Assembly (NCBI GenBank): GCA_964495575.1
Contig: CAZBVS010000004.1
Span: 1-37,834, forward strand
DNA: 37,834 nucleotides
Direction: 5' to 3'
DNA from: DATGCT01 sp964495575
GTDB taxonomy: Bacteria > Patescibacteriota > Minisyncoccia > UBA6257 > GWB1-50-10
Below the pieces are notes generated by a model. That model was not told where the DNA came from. It made no database searches and saw nothing but the letters and a program-made list of their open reading frames with translations. Both the position numbers and the translations under genes were made by a program. Each line of letters opens with the position of its first letter. The stretch's first letter is position 1. Shown here one piece after another: positions 8,525 to 17,056 of this stretch.

Positions 8525-8950
8525 ATGGCTAAGGATATAAAAACAACATTAAAGCTTCAGATACATGCCGGTCAGGCTACTGCAGCACCACCTATTGGTC
8601 CTGCGTTAGGTCAACATGGTATTAATATAGGTGATTTTGTAAGCAGGTTTAACGAGGAGACCAAGGATATGAATGGAGAACTTATTCCTGTAGAGATTAC
8701 AGTATATGAAGATAGAAGTTTTGATCTTGAGTTTAAAACCCCACCCGCTTCTTTCTTGTTAAAGAAAGCAGCAGGAATAGAAAAAGGTTCTGGTGAACCA
8801 AATAAGAATAAAGTAGGTACTGTAACTAGAGCTGATTTAGAAAAGATAGCAGAGAGAAAGATGGAGGATTTGAACGCTGATGATATGGATGCAGCCGTAA
8901 AAATTATTAAGGGGACTGCACGGAATATGGGGATTGAAGTAGAGAAGTAA
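8525..8950 (+). CDS. rplK: 50S ribosomal protein L11
   Basis: Forms the GTPase-associated centre with 23S rRNA. Its 141 residues are of normal length, with the conserved N-terminal segment from HAGQATAAPPIGPALGQHG and a normal C-terminal rRNA-binding domain. In most bacteria rplA (L1) follows directly; here a strong terminator and gatB follow instead. The leader before ATG (AATAAAAC) has no Shine-Dalgarno site. Confidence 0.96.
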   Translation: MAKDIKTTLKLQIHAGQATAAPPIGPALGQHGINIGDFVSRFNEETKDMNGELIPVEITVYEDRSFDLEFKTPPASFLLKKAAGIEKGSGEPNKNKVGTVTRADLEKIAERKMEDLNADDMDAAVKIIKGTARNMGIEVEK

Positions 8951-8972
8951 ATGTAGAAAATTATTGTGTTTT

Positions 8973-8998
8973 AAAATGGCTCAGGAATGAGCCATTTT
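8973..8998 (+). terminator. Intrinsic terminator after rplK
   Basis: A perfect 11-bp stem (8973-8983 with 8988-8998) carries a GGAA tetraloop and is followed by a T-rich run. It ends the secE-nusG-rplK unit. Confidence 0.88.
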
Positions 8999-9022
8999 AT
9001 TTTTTAAGTTTAAATTTTTATG

Positions 9023-9028
9023 TATAAT
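9023..9028 (+). promoter_or_regulatory. -10 box of gatB, leaderless arrangement
   Basis: A consensus TATAAT ends 8 bases before the gatB ATG at 9037, so transcription should begin at or next to the start codon. No clear -35 is seen. Confidence 0.6.
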
Positions 9029-9036
9029 TAACTTAT

Positions 9037-10452
9037 ATGCCTAAGAGAAAATACCAGCCAACAATAGGTTTAGAAATACATGCCAGACTGGATACAGAAA
9101 CGAAGATGTTTTGTTCTTGCCGGAATGATTCAGGTGAGGAAAAGCCAAACGTTAATGTTTGTCCTGTTTGTTTAGCTCATCCCGGAACTCTTCCTGTTAT
9201 AAATGAAGAGGCGGTTAGAAAGGTTGTGATGTTAGGGCTTGCGTTAGGAGGTGATATTGCAAAGACTACTCATTTTGATCGCAAAAGCTATTTTTATCCA
9301 GATCTTCCAAAAGGATTTCAAATTTCTCAGTATGATGAACCTCTTGTATCAGGGGGTGAACTTTGTGGTGTAGATATCACGAGGGTTCATTTAGAAGAGG
9401 ATGCTGGTAGTTTGGTTCATGCTGGTGATGGGGATAGCTTGGTAGATTATAATCGAGCAGGTACTCCCTTGGCAGAGTTAGTAACAGAGCCGGACATGAG
9501 GAGTGTTGAGGAGGTTGTGGAGTTTGCAAAAGAACTCCAACTTATTTTGAAGTACCTTGGAGTTTCTAAAGCTGATATGGAGAAAGGAGAGATGAGAGTT
9601 GAGGCAAATATTAGCTTGGATATGGGAACAAAGGTAGAGTTGAAGAATATAAACTCTTTTAAGGCAGTAGCTGGAGCAATTGAGTATGAGGTAAAGAGAC
9701 AGAAGAAGATTTTGGAAGATGGAGGAGAAGTGGAGCAGGAAACGAGAGGTTGGGATCCTGAGAAACAGAAAACTTTTTCTCAGAGGAGTAAGGAGGAAGC
9801 TCATGATTATCGTTATTTTCCTGAACCTGATCTTCCACCGCTTGATTTATCCGATTGGGATATTGAAGGAATGGAAAGAGATTTACCTGAATTGCCTAAA
9901 CAAAAAAGAAAAAGGTTTGTAGAAGAATTTGGTTTGTCAGAAGAAGATGTTGAAACTTTAGTTAATAACAAGCTTGAAGCAGAGTACTTTGAAGAAGCTG
10001 TTTCTGAGCTTAAAACATTTGATGAGGTGGATATAAAAGCTTTGTATCATTACTTAACAGGTGATTTAAGAGGTTTAATGAGTGATAAAGGGGTAGAGTT
10101 TAAGAATGTAAAAATAGACCCGGAGGATTTTGCTCACTTTGTTTATTTATCTTCGTCAGGTGAGTTATCAAGTAGATTGGCTAAGGATATGTTGTTGGAA
10201 ATGTTTGAGACCGGGAAGGATCCGGAGACGATAAAGGAGGAAGGAGATTTTGAGGTTATCGGAGGAGGGGATGAGTTGAAGAGTATGGCTGAGGAGGTAA
10301 TAGATGAGAATGAAGATGCTGTTTCTGATTACAGAAATGGAAAGGAAGAAGCAATAAAGTTTTTAGTTGGTCAGATCATGAAGAAGAGTAAGGGACAGGC
10401 AGATCCTCAAGAGTCAGCTAAGATTTTGAAAGAGGTACTGAAGGACGAGTAA
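9037..10452 (+). CDS. gatB: Aspartyl/glutamyl-tRNA amidotransferase subunit B
   Basis: Kinase and tRNA-binding subunit of GatCAB, which converts Glu-tRNA(Gln) or Asp-tRNA(Asn) to the amide form. The 471-residue protein has the family hallmarks: IGLEIHARLDTETKMFC, CPVCLAHPGTLPV, the FYPDLPKGFQISQYDEP segment, DYNRAGTPLAELV and DYRYFPEPDLPP. The C-terminal ~150 residues form the helical and YqeY-like tail. Its cysteines (CSCR, CPVC) resemble the zinc site of many GatB proteins. Subunits A and C are not in the window. The gene appears to be transcribed alone from a leaderless promoter. Confidence 0.96.
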   Translation: MPKRKYQPTIGLEIHARLDTETKMFCSCRNDSGEEKPNVNVCPVCLAHPGTLPVINEEAVRKVVMLGLALGGDIAKTTHFDRKSYFYPDLPKGFQISQYDEPLVSGGELCGVDITRVHLEEDAGSLVHAGDGDSLVDYNRAGTPLAELVTEPDMRSVEEVVEFAKELQLILKYLGVSKADMEKGEMRVEANISLDMGTKVELKNINSFKAVAGAIEYEVKRQKKILEDGGEVEQETRGWDPEKQKTFSQRSKEEAHDYRYFPEPDLPPLDLSDWDIEGMERDLPELPKQKRKRFVEEFGLSEEDVETLVNNKLEAEYFEEAVSELKTFDEVDIKALYHYLTGDLRGLMSDKGVEFKNVKIDPEDFAHFVYLSSSGELSSRLAKDMLLEMFETGKDPETIKEEGDFEVIGGGDELKSMAEEVIDENEDAVSDYRNGKEEAIKFLVGQIMKKSKGQADPQESAKILKEVLKDE

Positions 10453-10461
10453 TTAGTATTA

Positions 10462-10495
10462 TATTAAATAACTCATCGGTGTGAGTTATTTAATA
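10462..10495. terminator. Bidirectional terminator between gatB and miaA
   Basis: A 14-bp stem (10462-10475 with 10482-10495) closes on a 6-base loop. It lies between convergent genes and covers the miaA stop codon at 10486-10488. The ten core arm bases match the hairpin at 929-954. Confidence 0.8.
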
Positions 10496-11403
10496 AATTC
10501 TTTAACTAGTTTTATTGCTTTGTCTTTTTCTTTGTATTCTACCCAATGAATGGATTCATTTTTTTTGAACCATGTCATTTGGCGTTTTGCATATTGATAG
10601 CTTTCGGTGACAATTTTTTCAATCATTTTCTTTTTTGAAATTTTGTTCTGAAGATATTGAGCAGAGTAGCGGTATTCTAAGCCAAAAGATTCAAGACGTT
10701 TCCAGGAAACTCCATCTTTATGGAGTTTTTTTGTTTCGTTTAATAGTCCTTTATTTAGTCTTGTTATTAATCTTTTTTTTAATCTCTCTTTGAAGTTCTC
10801 TCTTTTTATTTTTAAGCCTATGAACAATGGGTTGTAAGGAGAGGTGGAGTAGTCGTTTTTGGGGACAGGCTTTCCGGTTACCTCTATTATCTCTAGAGCT
10901 CGGATGATTCTTTGTTTGTTGTTGGGGTGGATATCTTCTGCTCTTTCTGGATCTTTTTCTTTTAGTTTTTTGTATAGCTTTTCTTTTGACTTTTTATTTA
11001 GTTTTTTTCTTATATCTGGCTGGGGAGGAACTTCTGGGATTTTTAGGTTGTAAATTAGGGTGTCGATATAGAAGCCGGTGCCTCCGGCGATAATTGGGAG
11101 GTGATTTCTATTTTTTATTTTTTTAATAGCTTTTTTGGCGAGTTTTTTGAAGTCGACAACTGTGAATTTTTCTTTAGGGTTAGCAACATCAATTAGGTGA
11201 TGTTGGATATTTTCGGAGTAGAGTTTGTTGTCCTTTTTGGTGATGGGGACTTTGTTTGAGCCGATATCCATGTTTTTGTATACCTGACGGGAGTCAGCGG
11301 ATATTATTTCTCCATTAAAAACTTTAGCGACCTCAATGGCGAGGTCGCTTTTTCCAGAAGCAGTAGGACCAACAATACAGACCACTTTTGTTTTATTTGT
11401 CAC
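10486..11403 (-). CDS. miaA: tRNA dimethylallyltransferase
   Basis: Adds a dimethylallyl group to A37 of tRNAs that read UNN codons. The 305-residue protein has the P-loop GPTASGKS (12-19), the DSRQVYKNMDIGSNK segment, and AGGTGFYIDTL, all standard for MiaA. YEYRYSAQYL-like residues and a C-terminal RQMTWFKKN segment complete the fold. It lies 2 bases after thrS and is probably co-transcribed with it. The stop codon lies inside the terminator hairpin. MiaB is not visible. Confidence 0.95.
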   Translation of the reverse strand: MTNKTKVVCIVGPTASGKSDLAIEVAKVFNGEIISADSRQVYKNMDIGSNKVPITKKDNKLYSENIQHHLIDVANPKEKFTVVDFKKLAKKAIKKIKNRNHLPIIAGGTGFYIDTLIYNLKIPEVPPQPDIRKKLNKKSKEKLYKKLKEKDPERAEDIHPNNKQRIIRALEIIEVTGKPVPKNDYSTSPYNPLFIGLKIKRENFKERLKKRLITRLNKGLLNETKKLHKDGVSWKRLESFGLEYRYSAQYLQNKISKKKMIEKIVTESYQYAKRQMTWFKKNESIHWVEYKEKDKAIKLVKEFIK

Positions 11404-11405
11404 TT

Positions 11406-13160
11406 TTATTTTCTTTCTTTAATTTCAGAGGTGATCTTATTGAGGAAGCCATCAATGTTCATATCCTCGGTGTCTTTTTTACCTCGTTCTCTAACATTTA
11501 CTGAGTTAGCTTCAATTTCATTATCACCGATTACTAAGATATATGGAATTTTGTTTGTTTCAGCGTTCCTTATTTTCTTTCCTAGGCTGTCATCGGATTT
11601 ATCTATTTCAACGTATACCTGGACTTCTTCAAGTTTTTCTTTTATGTTTTCACAATATTCAAAGTGATCCTCTGCTATTGGGAGGATTTTTACTTGAATT
11701 GGAGCTAACCAGGTTGGGAAGTCTCCGTTGTAATGTTCGATAAGGATACCGAAGAATCTTTCTGGAGAACCTACTAAAGCAGAATGAATCATTATTGGGG
11801 TTTGCCTGTCTCCATTTTCATCAACATATTCTAGCTCAAACCGGGAAGGCATATTAATGTCTAGCTGGATGGTTGATATTTGCCATTCTCGGCCTAAAGA
11901 GTCTTTGACAATAAAGTCCATTTTGGGGCCGTAGAAAGCAGCCTCTCCTTCTTCAATCTCAAAGTCGATATTTTTTTCTTCTACTAGTTCTTTTAGTTTA
12001 CTTTGGGATTTTTCCCAGAGTTTTTCATCTCCCAGGTATGAGTCTTTGTCTGATTCATCCCAGAAAGAAAGACGGATGAAATAATCGAGACCGTAGGTTT
12101 CTAGAGCTTTGTTTACACCTGTTAGGGCTTTTTCAAACTCTTCACCAATCTGGTCTTCACGGCAAAAACTATGGCCGTCATCTTGGGAGAATGATCGGAG
12201 GCGGGTTAAGCCGGAAAGTTCTCCGGGCTGTTCGTCTCTGTATAGCATGGCAAAGTCAGCGTATCTAATTGGTAGATCTCTGTAGCTTCTTAGCTTGCTG
12301 GCGTATATTCTTGTATGCTGAGGGCAGTTCATAGGTTTGATGTAGTATTCATTGTCTGTGTAGTGAGTGTGTGCTTCGAACATATCGTTCTGATATTTTT
12401 CATAATGGCCGGATTTTTTGAAAAGATCAGCTTTATTTATTTGAGGGGTTTGTACTTCTTGATACCCCATTTCTTTTCTTAGTTCTCGGGAGTAGTTTTT
12501 GATAGCGTCAAGAATCCTTTTTCCTTTAGGGGTAAAGATTGGGAGACCTGGTCCAACAAGATCAGAAAAGACAAAGAGGCCTAGTTCTTTACCGAGTTTT
12601 CTATGATCTCTTTCTTTAGCTTTTTTGAGGTTTTCAAGATATTTTTCCAGTTCTTCTTTGGTTTGGAAAGCAACTCCATAAATTCTTGTAAGCATTTGAT
12701 TTGATTCATCGCCTCGCCAGTACGCTCCGGCGATGTTTGTAAGTTGGAAAGCTTCAGGATTTATTTCCTTAGTGTTTTTTACGTGGTCTCCGCTGCAGAG
12801 ATCTGTGAAGATGTCTCCTGTTTTGTATATGGAAAGTTTTTTGCCTTCTTGGACGTATTCATTAATTAGGTCCAGCTTGAATTTTTCGTTTTTAAAAATT
12901 TCTTTAGCTTTTTCTTCAGAAATTTTTTCTTTTGAGAAAGGTAAACCTTCCTTTATGTATGTACGCATCTTTGCTTCTATTTTTTTGAGATCTTCCTTAC
13001 TTACTGAAGTATCTTCAGGGAAGAGGAAGTCGTAATAGAAGCCGTTTTCTATTGTTGGGCCTATTCCGAGTTTAGTGCCGGGGTAAGTGTCTAAGATTGC
13101 GGCGGCTAAAAGATGTGAAAGAGAGTGACGTATATTTTCAATTTTTTGATTTTGATTCAT
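11406..13160 (-). CDS. thrS: Threonyl-tRNA synthetase without TGS domain
   Basis: Charges tRNA(Thr). The N-terminal TGS domain of standard ThrRS is absent: the protein opens at the editing domain (HSLSHLLAAAI, GFYYDF, DLCSGDHVKNT). The class II core carries MNCPQHTRIYAS, LYRDEQPGELSGLTRLRSFS and DDGHSFC, and an anticodon-binding domain ends it. I chose the ATG at 13158-13160 (584 residues) rather than the TTG six codons upstream, because TATAAT lies 7 bases before this ATG. Loss of TGS is seen in other reduced genomes and need not abolish charging. The miaA gene follows. Confidence 0.94.
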   Translation of the reverse strand: MNQNQKIENIRHSLSHLLAAAILDTYPGTKLGIGPTIENGFYYDFLFPEDTSVSKEDLKKIEAKMRTYIKEGLPFSKEKISEEKAKEIFKNEKFKLDLINEYVQEGKKLSIYKTGDIFTDLCSGDHVKNTKEINPEAFQLTNIAGAYWRGDESNQMLTRIYGVAFQTKEELEKYLENLKKAKERDHRKLGKELGLFVFSDLVGPGLPIFTPKGKRILDAIKNYSRELRKEMGYQEVQTPQINKADLFKKSGHYEKYQNDMFEAHTHYTDNEYYIKPMNCPQHTRIYASKLRSYRDLPIRYADFAMLYRDEQPGELSGLTRLRSFSQDDGHSFCREDQIGEEFEKALTGVNKALETYGLDYFIRLSFWDESDKDSYLGDEKLWEKSQSKLKELVEEKNIDFEIEEGEAAFYGPKMDFIVKDSLGREWQISTIQLDINMPSRFELEYVDENGDRQTPIMIHSALVGSPERFFGILIEHYNGDFPTWLAPIQVKILPIAEDHFEYCENIKEKLEEVQVYVEIDKSDDSLGKKIRNAETNKIPYILVIGDNEIEANSVNVRERGKKDTEDMNIDGFLNKITSEIKERK

Positions 13161-13167
13161 TATTTTG

Positions 13168-13173
13168 ATTATA
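13168..13173 (-). promoter_or_regulatory. -10 box of thrS, leaderless arrangement
   Basis: A consensus TATAAT on the minus strand ends 7 bases before the ATG at 13160. It decides the thrS start and predicts a leaderless thrS-miaA mRNA. Confidence 0.6.
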
Positions 13174-13200
13174 CACAATATATGCTTGATGTGTAGTGGG

Positions 13201-16200
13201 TTAGATGGATTTTACTTTATTGCAGATTAGTTTAGGCTCCTCGTCTCTTTTTGATAGTCTTCCTTTTACGATAACGACTCTGTTTTCTTTCCAGAGGTCA
13301 CTACTTTTTTGAAGAGTGTCGGCAAAGACCAGAATTTCCATTGAGTGTTCCTGATCTTCTAATTTTACGAAAAGCATAGGTTTGCCGTTTTTAGTGAATA
13401 TTTTTTTGATATTAGAGATCAGTCCGGCAGTTATGTAGTAATTTCTGCGTTCTTCTGTGTTGATTATTTCTCCTATTGGGGTAACTTTTCTGCTTAGTTT
13501 ATTTACATACTTATTAAAAGGATGATCTGTTAGATAAAGACCAAGAAGTTCTTTTTCCCAGGAAAGAAGTTTTCGTTTGCTGACTTTATCAGCTGATTTG
13601 AGGTTTAGTTTCATCATTGATTTTTTTCCAAATAGATTACCCTGGTTGCTATTGGATGCCTTTTTAGAGGCTTGATTAAATTTGAGCATCTCTTCCATGT
13701 TAGCTAGAAGTTTTCCTCTGCTTTGGTTGAAGGAGTCCAAGGCACCACATTTGATGAGGCTTTCGAGTGATTTTTTGTTCATGTCTTTGTGATGAACTCT
13801 GGAGAGAAGGTCAGTGATTTTTTTGAAAGGTCCACCTTGAGCTCTTTGTTCGATAATGGCTTCAGCGATATTTTCTCCAATGTTTTTGACAGCAAGAAGT
13901 CCGAATCTAATGTTTTTGTCTTCATCGATAGTAAAGTTTTTATAGCTCTGGTTTATATCAGGAGGAAGAACCTCTATGTTCATATTTCTAGCTTCGTTAA
14001 TCAGGAAGCTTATTCTATCCACATCGTTTCCTGATACATTTAAGAGAGCGGTCATGAACTCAACTGGGTAGTGAGCTTTAAGGTACGCAGTTTGATAAGC
14101 GATCATGGCGTATGAGGCTGCATGACTTCTGTTGAAGCCATACCTGGCGAAAGGAGGGAAGAGTTCCCATATTTTTTTGGCTGTTTTTTTATCAATTCCG
14201 TTTTCTACCATCCCGTCGATTAGTTTTTTCTTTTGTTTATTGAGAAGAGATTTTATCTTTTTTCCGATTGCTTTTCTTAAGACATCAGCTTCTCCTAATG
14301 AGAAACCAGCCAGGTCTCTGGCTATTCTCATCATTTGTTCTTGGTAGATTCCTATGCCGTATGTAGGGGCGAGGATAGGTTCAAGTTTAGGGTGGAGGAA
14401 TGTAACCTCTTCTTCGCCAAATTTTCTTTTTATGTAGTGGGGGATAAGATCAATTGGACCTGGTCGGTAGAGGGAGATCATAGCGATGATGTCTTCAAAT
14501 TCGGTAGGTTTTAGTTTTCTGAGGTACTGTTTCATACCGGATGATTCTAGTTGGAAGACGCCGGTAGTTTCACCGTGGCGTAGGAGTTCATATGTTCCTT
14601 TATCATCTAAAGGAAGTTCGTTAATGTTTATATCTTCATCATGTTCTTCTTTTATTATCTCCAAGGCGTTTTCGATAATGGTGAGGTTTTTTAATCCTAA
14701 GAAATCCATTTTTAGGAGACCAAGATCTTCAACGCTGTGCATCTCAAACTGAGTGATAATATCATTGTCTCCTTTAGGGGCGTATTGAAGAGGAACATAG
14801 TTTGGAAGAGGTTTTGGAGAGATTACTACTCCACAGGCGTGAACAGAAGCATGGCGAACCACTCCTTCAAGTTTTTTGGCGGAGTCGATTAGTTTTTTTA
14901 CGTCCTTTTCGGAGTCATATCTTTCTTTTAGTTCGGTGACGGATTCTAAGGCTTCATCTATTGATGTTTGAAAAGGAATTAGTTTGGCTAACTTATCACA
15001 GAAGCCGTATGAGTACCCAAGGGCTCGGCCAGCATCTCTTATTGCTGCTCGAGCAGCCATGGTTCCGAAGGTGATGATCTGAGCAACATTTTTTTGGCCA
15101 TATTTTTCTCTGACATAGGCGATAACTTCATCTCTTCTTGTATCGGTGAAGTCAATATCAATATCAGGGACCTGGATTCTTTCAGGGTTAAGAAACCTTT
15201 CAAAAAGGAGGTCATATTTGATAGGGTCTATATCGGTAATGCCTAGAATATATGAAACAATGCTTCCGGCTGCGGAGCCTCTTCCGGGCCCGACTACAAT
15301 ATTATGTTTTTTGGCCCAAAGAACGAAATCTTGAACGATGAGGAAGTAGTCAGCAAAACCAGTTTTTTTGATAACATCAAGCTCCATTTTTATTCTTTCC
15401 TTTATTTCATCGGTAACGTTGTTGTATTTTTTGAGGAGTCTTTTTTTGATTAATTTCTTTAGGTATTCTTGAGCTGTTTCCCCATTTGGGGTTTTGAAGT
15501 TAGGAATCTTACTTTCGTTGAGTTCTATTTCAACGTTGCATTTCTTTTGTATTTCTTGGGTGGTTTCAACTGGTTCAGGGTTGTTTTTAAAGTATTTTTC
15601 CATTTCTTCTTGAGAAGCAAAATGAAGATCGAATTTTTTGAGGGACATCCTATCATCATCCTCTATTGGGCTTTTTGTCTGAACGGCGAGGAGGGTTTCA
15701 TGAGCATCTTTGTCTTCTTTTTTTATATAGTGAACATCTTGGGTGGCGACAGTTTTAGTGTCTATTTCTTTAGCTATTTTTTTGAGGTGCTTGTGGGTTT
15801 CTTTGGAATGTTGCTGAAGCTCGATGTAATAATCGTCTTTGAAAATTGATTTGAACCACCGAGCTCTTTTTAAAGCTTTTTTCTGTTTATTCTTCTTTAT
15901 TAATTGAGGTATTTCTCCGGCGACACAGCCTGAGAGACAGATAATTCCTTCATGGTGTTGTTTAATTATTTCGTTATCTATTCTTGGTTTGTAATAGAAG
16001 CCTTCGAGGTGGCCTTTGGTAGCTATCTGGATAAGGTTTTTCCACCCGGTGTTATTTTTTGCAAGGAGGGTAAGGTGATATCTGCTTTGGTCGCCTTTCT
16101 TTTTTACCTCCCGTCCTTTGGTGGTGTAATATGCTTCTAGCCCCAAGATAGGTTTGATATTATTTTCTTTTGCTTTTTTATAAAACTCTATAGCGCCATA

Positions 16201-16335
16201 TAAATTGCCGTGGTCTGTTAAGGCCACAGCTTCCATGTTGTATTCTTTTGCTTGGTCTATTATCTCATCTATTTTTGCTAATCCATCTAGCATGGAGTAG
16301 TGGGAGTGGACGTGGAGGTGAGTGAATTTTTTCAT
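13201..16335 (-). CDS. dnaE: DNA polymerase III subunit alpha
   Basis: Catalytic subunit of the replicative polymerase. The PHP domain opens with THLHVHSHYSMLDGLAKI and continues with TDHGNLYGAIEFYKKA and LSGCVAGEIP. The palm carries PDIDIDF with two catalytic aspartates, and GPGRGSAAGSIVSYILG is the family loop. The C-terminal part holds the finger domain, HhH region and an OB fold (~940-1040). From ATG 16335 it is 1044 residues, slightly shorter than E. coli DnaE. The upstream TTG at 16374 was rejected because a TATAAT (16376-16381) lies only one base from it. It is DnaE1-like rather than PolC. Confidence 0.96.
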   Translation of the reverse strand: MKKFTHLHVHSHYSMLDGLAKIDEIIDQAKEYNMEAVALTDHGNLYGAIEFYKKAKENNIKPILGLEAYYTTKGREVKKKGDQSRYHLTLLAKNNTGWKNLIQIATKGHLEGFYYKPRIDNEIIKQHHEGIICLSGCVAGEIPQLIKKNKQKKALKRARWFKSIFKDDYYIELQQHSKETHKHLKKIAKEIDTKTVATQDVHYIKKEDKDAHETLLAVQTKSPIEDDDRMSLKKFDLHFASQEEMEKYFKNNPEPVETTQEIQKKCNVEIELNESKIPNFKTPNGETAQEYLKKLIKKRLLKKYNNVTDEIKERIKMELDVIKKTGFADYFLIVQDFVLWAKKHNIVVGPGRGSAAGSIVSYILGITDIDPIKYDLLFERFLNPERIQVPDIDIDFTDTRRDEVIAYVREKYGQKNVAQIITFGTMAARAAIRDAGRALGYSYGFCDKLAKLIPFQTSIDEALESVTELKERYDSEKDVKKLIDSAKKLEGVVRHASVHACGVVISPKPLPNYVPLQYAPKGDNDIITQFEMHSVEDLGLLKMDFLGLKNLTIIENALEIIKEEHDEDININELPLDDKGTYELLRHGETTGVFQLESSGMKQYLRKLKPTEFEDIIAMISLYRPGPIDLIPHYIKRKFGEEEVTFLHPKLEPILAPTYGIGIYQEQMMRIARDLAGFSLGEADVLRKAIGKKIKSLLNKQKKKLIDGMVENGIDKKTAKKIWELFPPFARYGFNRSHAASYAMIAYQTAYLKAHYPVEFMTALLNVSGNDVDRISFLINEARNMNIEVLPPDINQSYKNFTIDEDKNIRFGLLAVKNIGENIAEAIIEQRAQGGPFKKITDLLSRVHHKDMNKKSLESLIKCGALDSFNQSRGKLLANMEEMLKFNQASKKASNSNQGNLFGKKSMMKLNLKSADKVSKRKLLSWEKELLGLYLTDHPFNKYVNKLSRKVTPIGEIINTEERRNYYITAGLISNIKKIFTKNGKPMLFVKLEDQEHSMEILVFADTLQKSSDLWKENRVVIVKGRLSKRDEEPKLICNKVKSI

Positions 16336-16375
16336 AGTGTGGTTTTTTGTTGGAGTTTTTATTAGTTCATTCAAG

Positions 16376-16381
16376 ATTATA
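16376..16381 (-). promoter_or_regulatory. -10 box of dnaE
   Basis: A consensus TATAAT on the minus strand predicts transcription starting near 16368, giving a leader of about 33 bases before the ATG at 16335. The leader has no Shine-Dalgarno sequence. Confidence 0.5.
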
Positions 16382-16458
16382 CTCCATAATTTTTTGAGAT
16401 TAAAGTTTAGGGTGGATTGATAATATTTATATTAAGGATTAATTATCTGTATAAAGCG

Positions 16459-16467
16459 TGGTATAAT
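16459..16467 (+). promoter_or_regulatory. Extended -10 of the DUF192 gene, leaderless arrangement
   Basis: TGGTATAAT is a perfect extended -10 element. It ends 8 bases before the ATG at 16476. Confidence 0.6.
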
Positions 16468-16475
16468 ATTTTTAT

Positions 16476-17015
16476 ATGACAGGTTTAAGAAAAATTTTAT
16501 TTTTAGTAGTTGGATTTTTGCTTGCTTTCGGAGTGGCTTTGATACCTTCGGTTTTGAGGATTAAGCAGGTGGAGAAGCAGGCTAGGATTGTGATAGATGG
16601 TCAGGTTATTTTAGCAGACGTGGCTTTGACAAGTAAGGATCGGGAGCAGGGTTTGGCAGGAGTGAAGTATATGGGAGATAATGAGGGAATGTTATTTATT
16701 TTTGAGGAAGAGAAAAGACATGGGATTTGGATGAAAGGGATGAAGATTCCTATTGATATTTTATGGATTAAGGATGAAGTTATTGTTGATGTTGATGAAC
16801 ATGTAATGCCGGAACCGGATAAGGATATATCTGAGCTTACTATATATAAGCCTTCGGAGTCGGTAGATAGAGTGTTGGAGATAAGAGGAGGAAGATTTGG
16901 GATGTTTGATGTTGAGGTGGGAGATAAGATTGAGATAGAGTCAGTTATTCCAAATCAGAGTTGGGCGGCTAATGTTATTAGTTCTGTGAAAAAGTTATTT
17001 GGTTGGGAGAGGTAG
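16476..17015 (+). CDS. Membrane-anchored DUF192 family protein
   Basis: Function unknown. An N-terminal membrane anchor (~5-27) is followed by a DUF192 domain at ~38-155: REQGLAGV, NEGMLFIFEEEK, IWMKGMKIPIDILWI, and VLEIRGGRFGMFDVEVGD match the family pattern. The domain would lie outside the membrane. About 20 residues follow it. It is followed 41 bases later by gap and could be co-transcribed with it. DUF192 proteins are common in bacteria and archaea, but no activity can be assigned from sequence. Confidence 0.85.
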   Translation: MTGLRKILFLVVGFLLAFGVALIPSVLRIKQVEKQARIVIDGQVILADVALTSKDREQGLAGVKYMGDNEGMLFIFEEEKRHGIWMKGMKIPIDILWIKDEVIVDVDEHVMPEPDKDISELTIYKPSESVDRVLEIRGGRFGMFDVEVGDKIEIESVIPNQSWAANVISSVKKLFGWER

Positions 17016-17056
17016 GTTATTTAGGTCGTTAGATTAAATTAATTTTAAAAATAAAT

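Noticed and set aside
16336..16374. Longer DnaE start at TTG 16374
   Set aside because: It would place the start almost on top of the TATAAT box, and the extra 13 residues precede the conserved PHP start.
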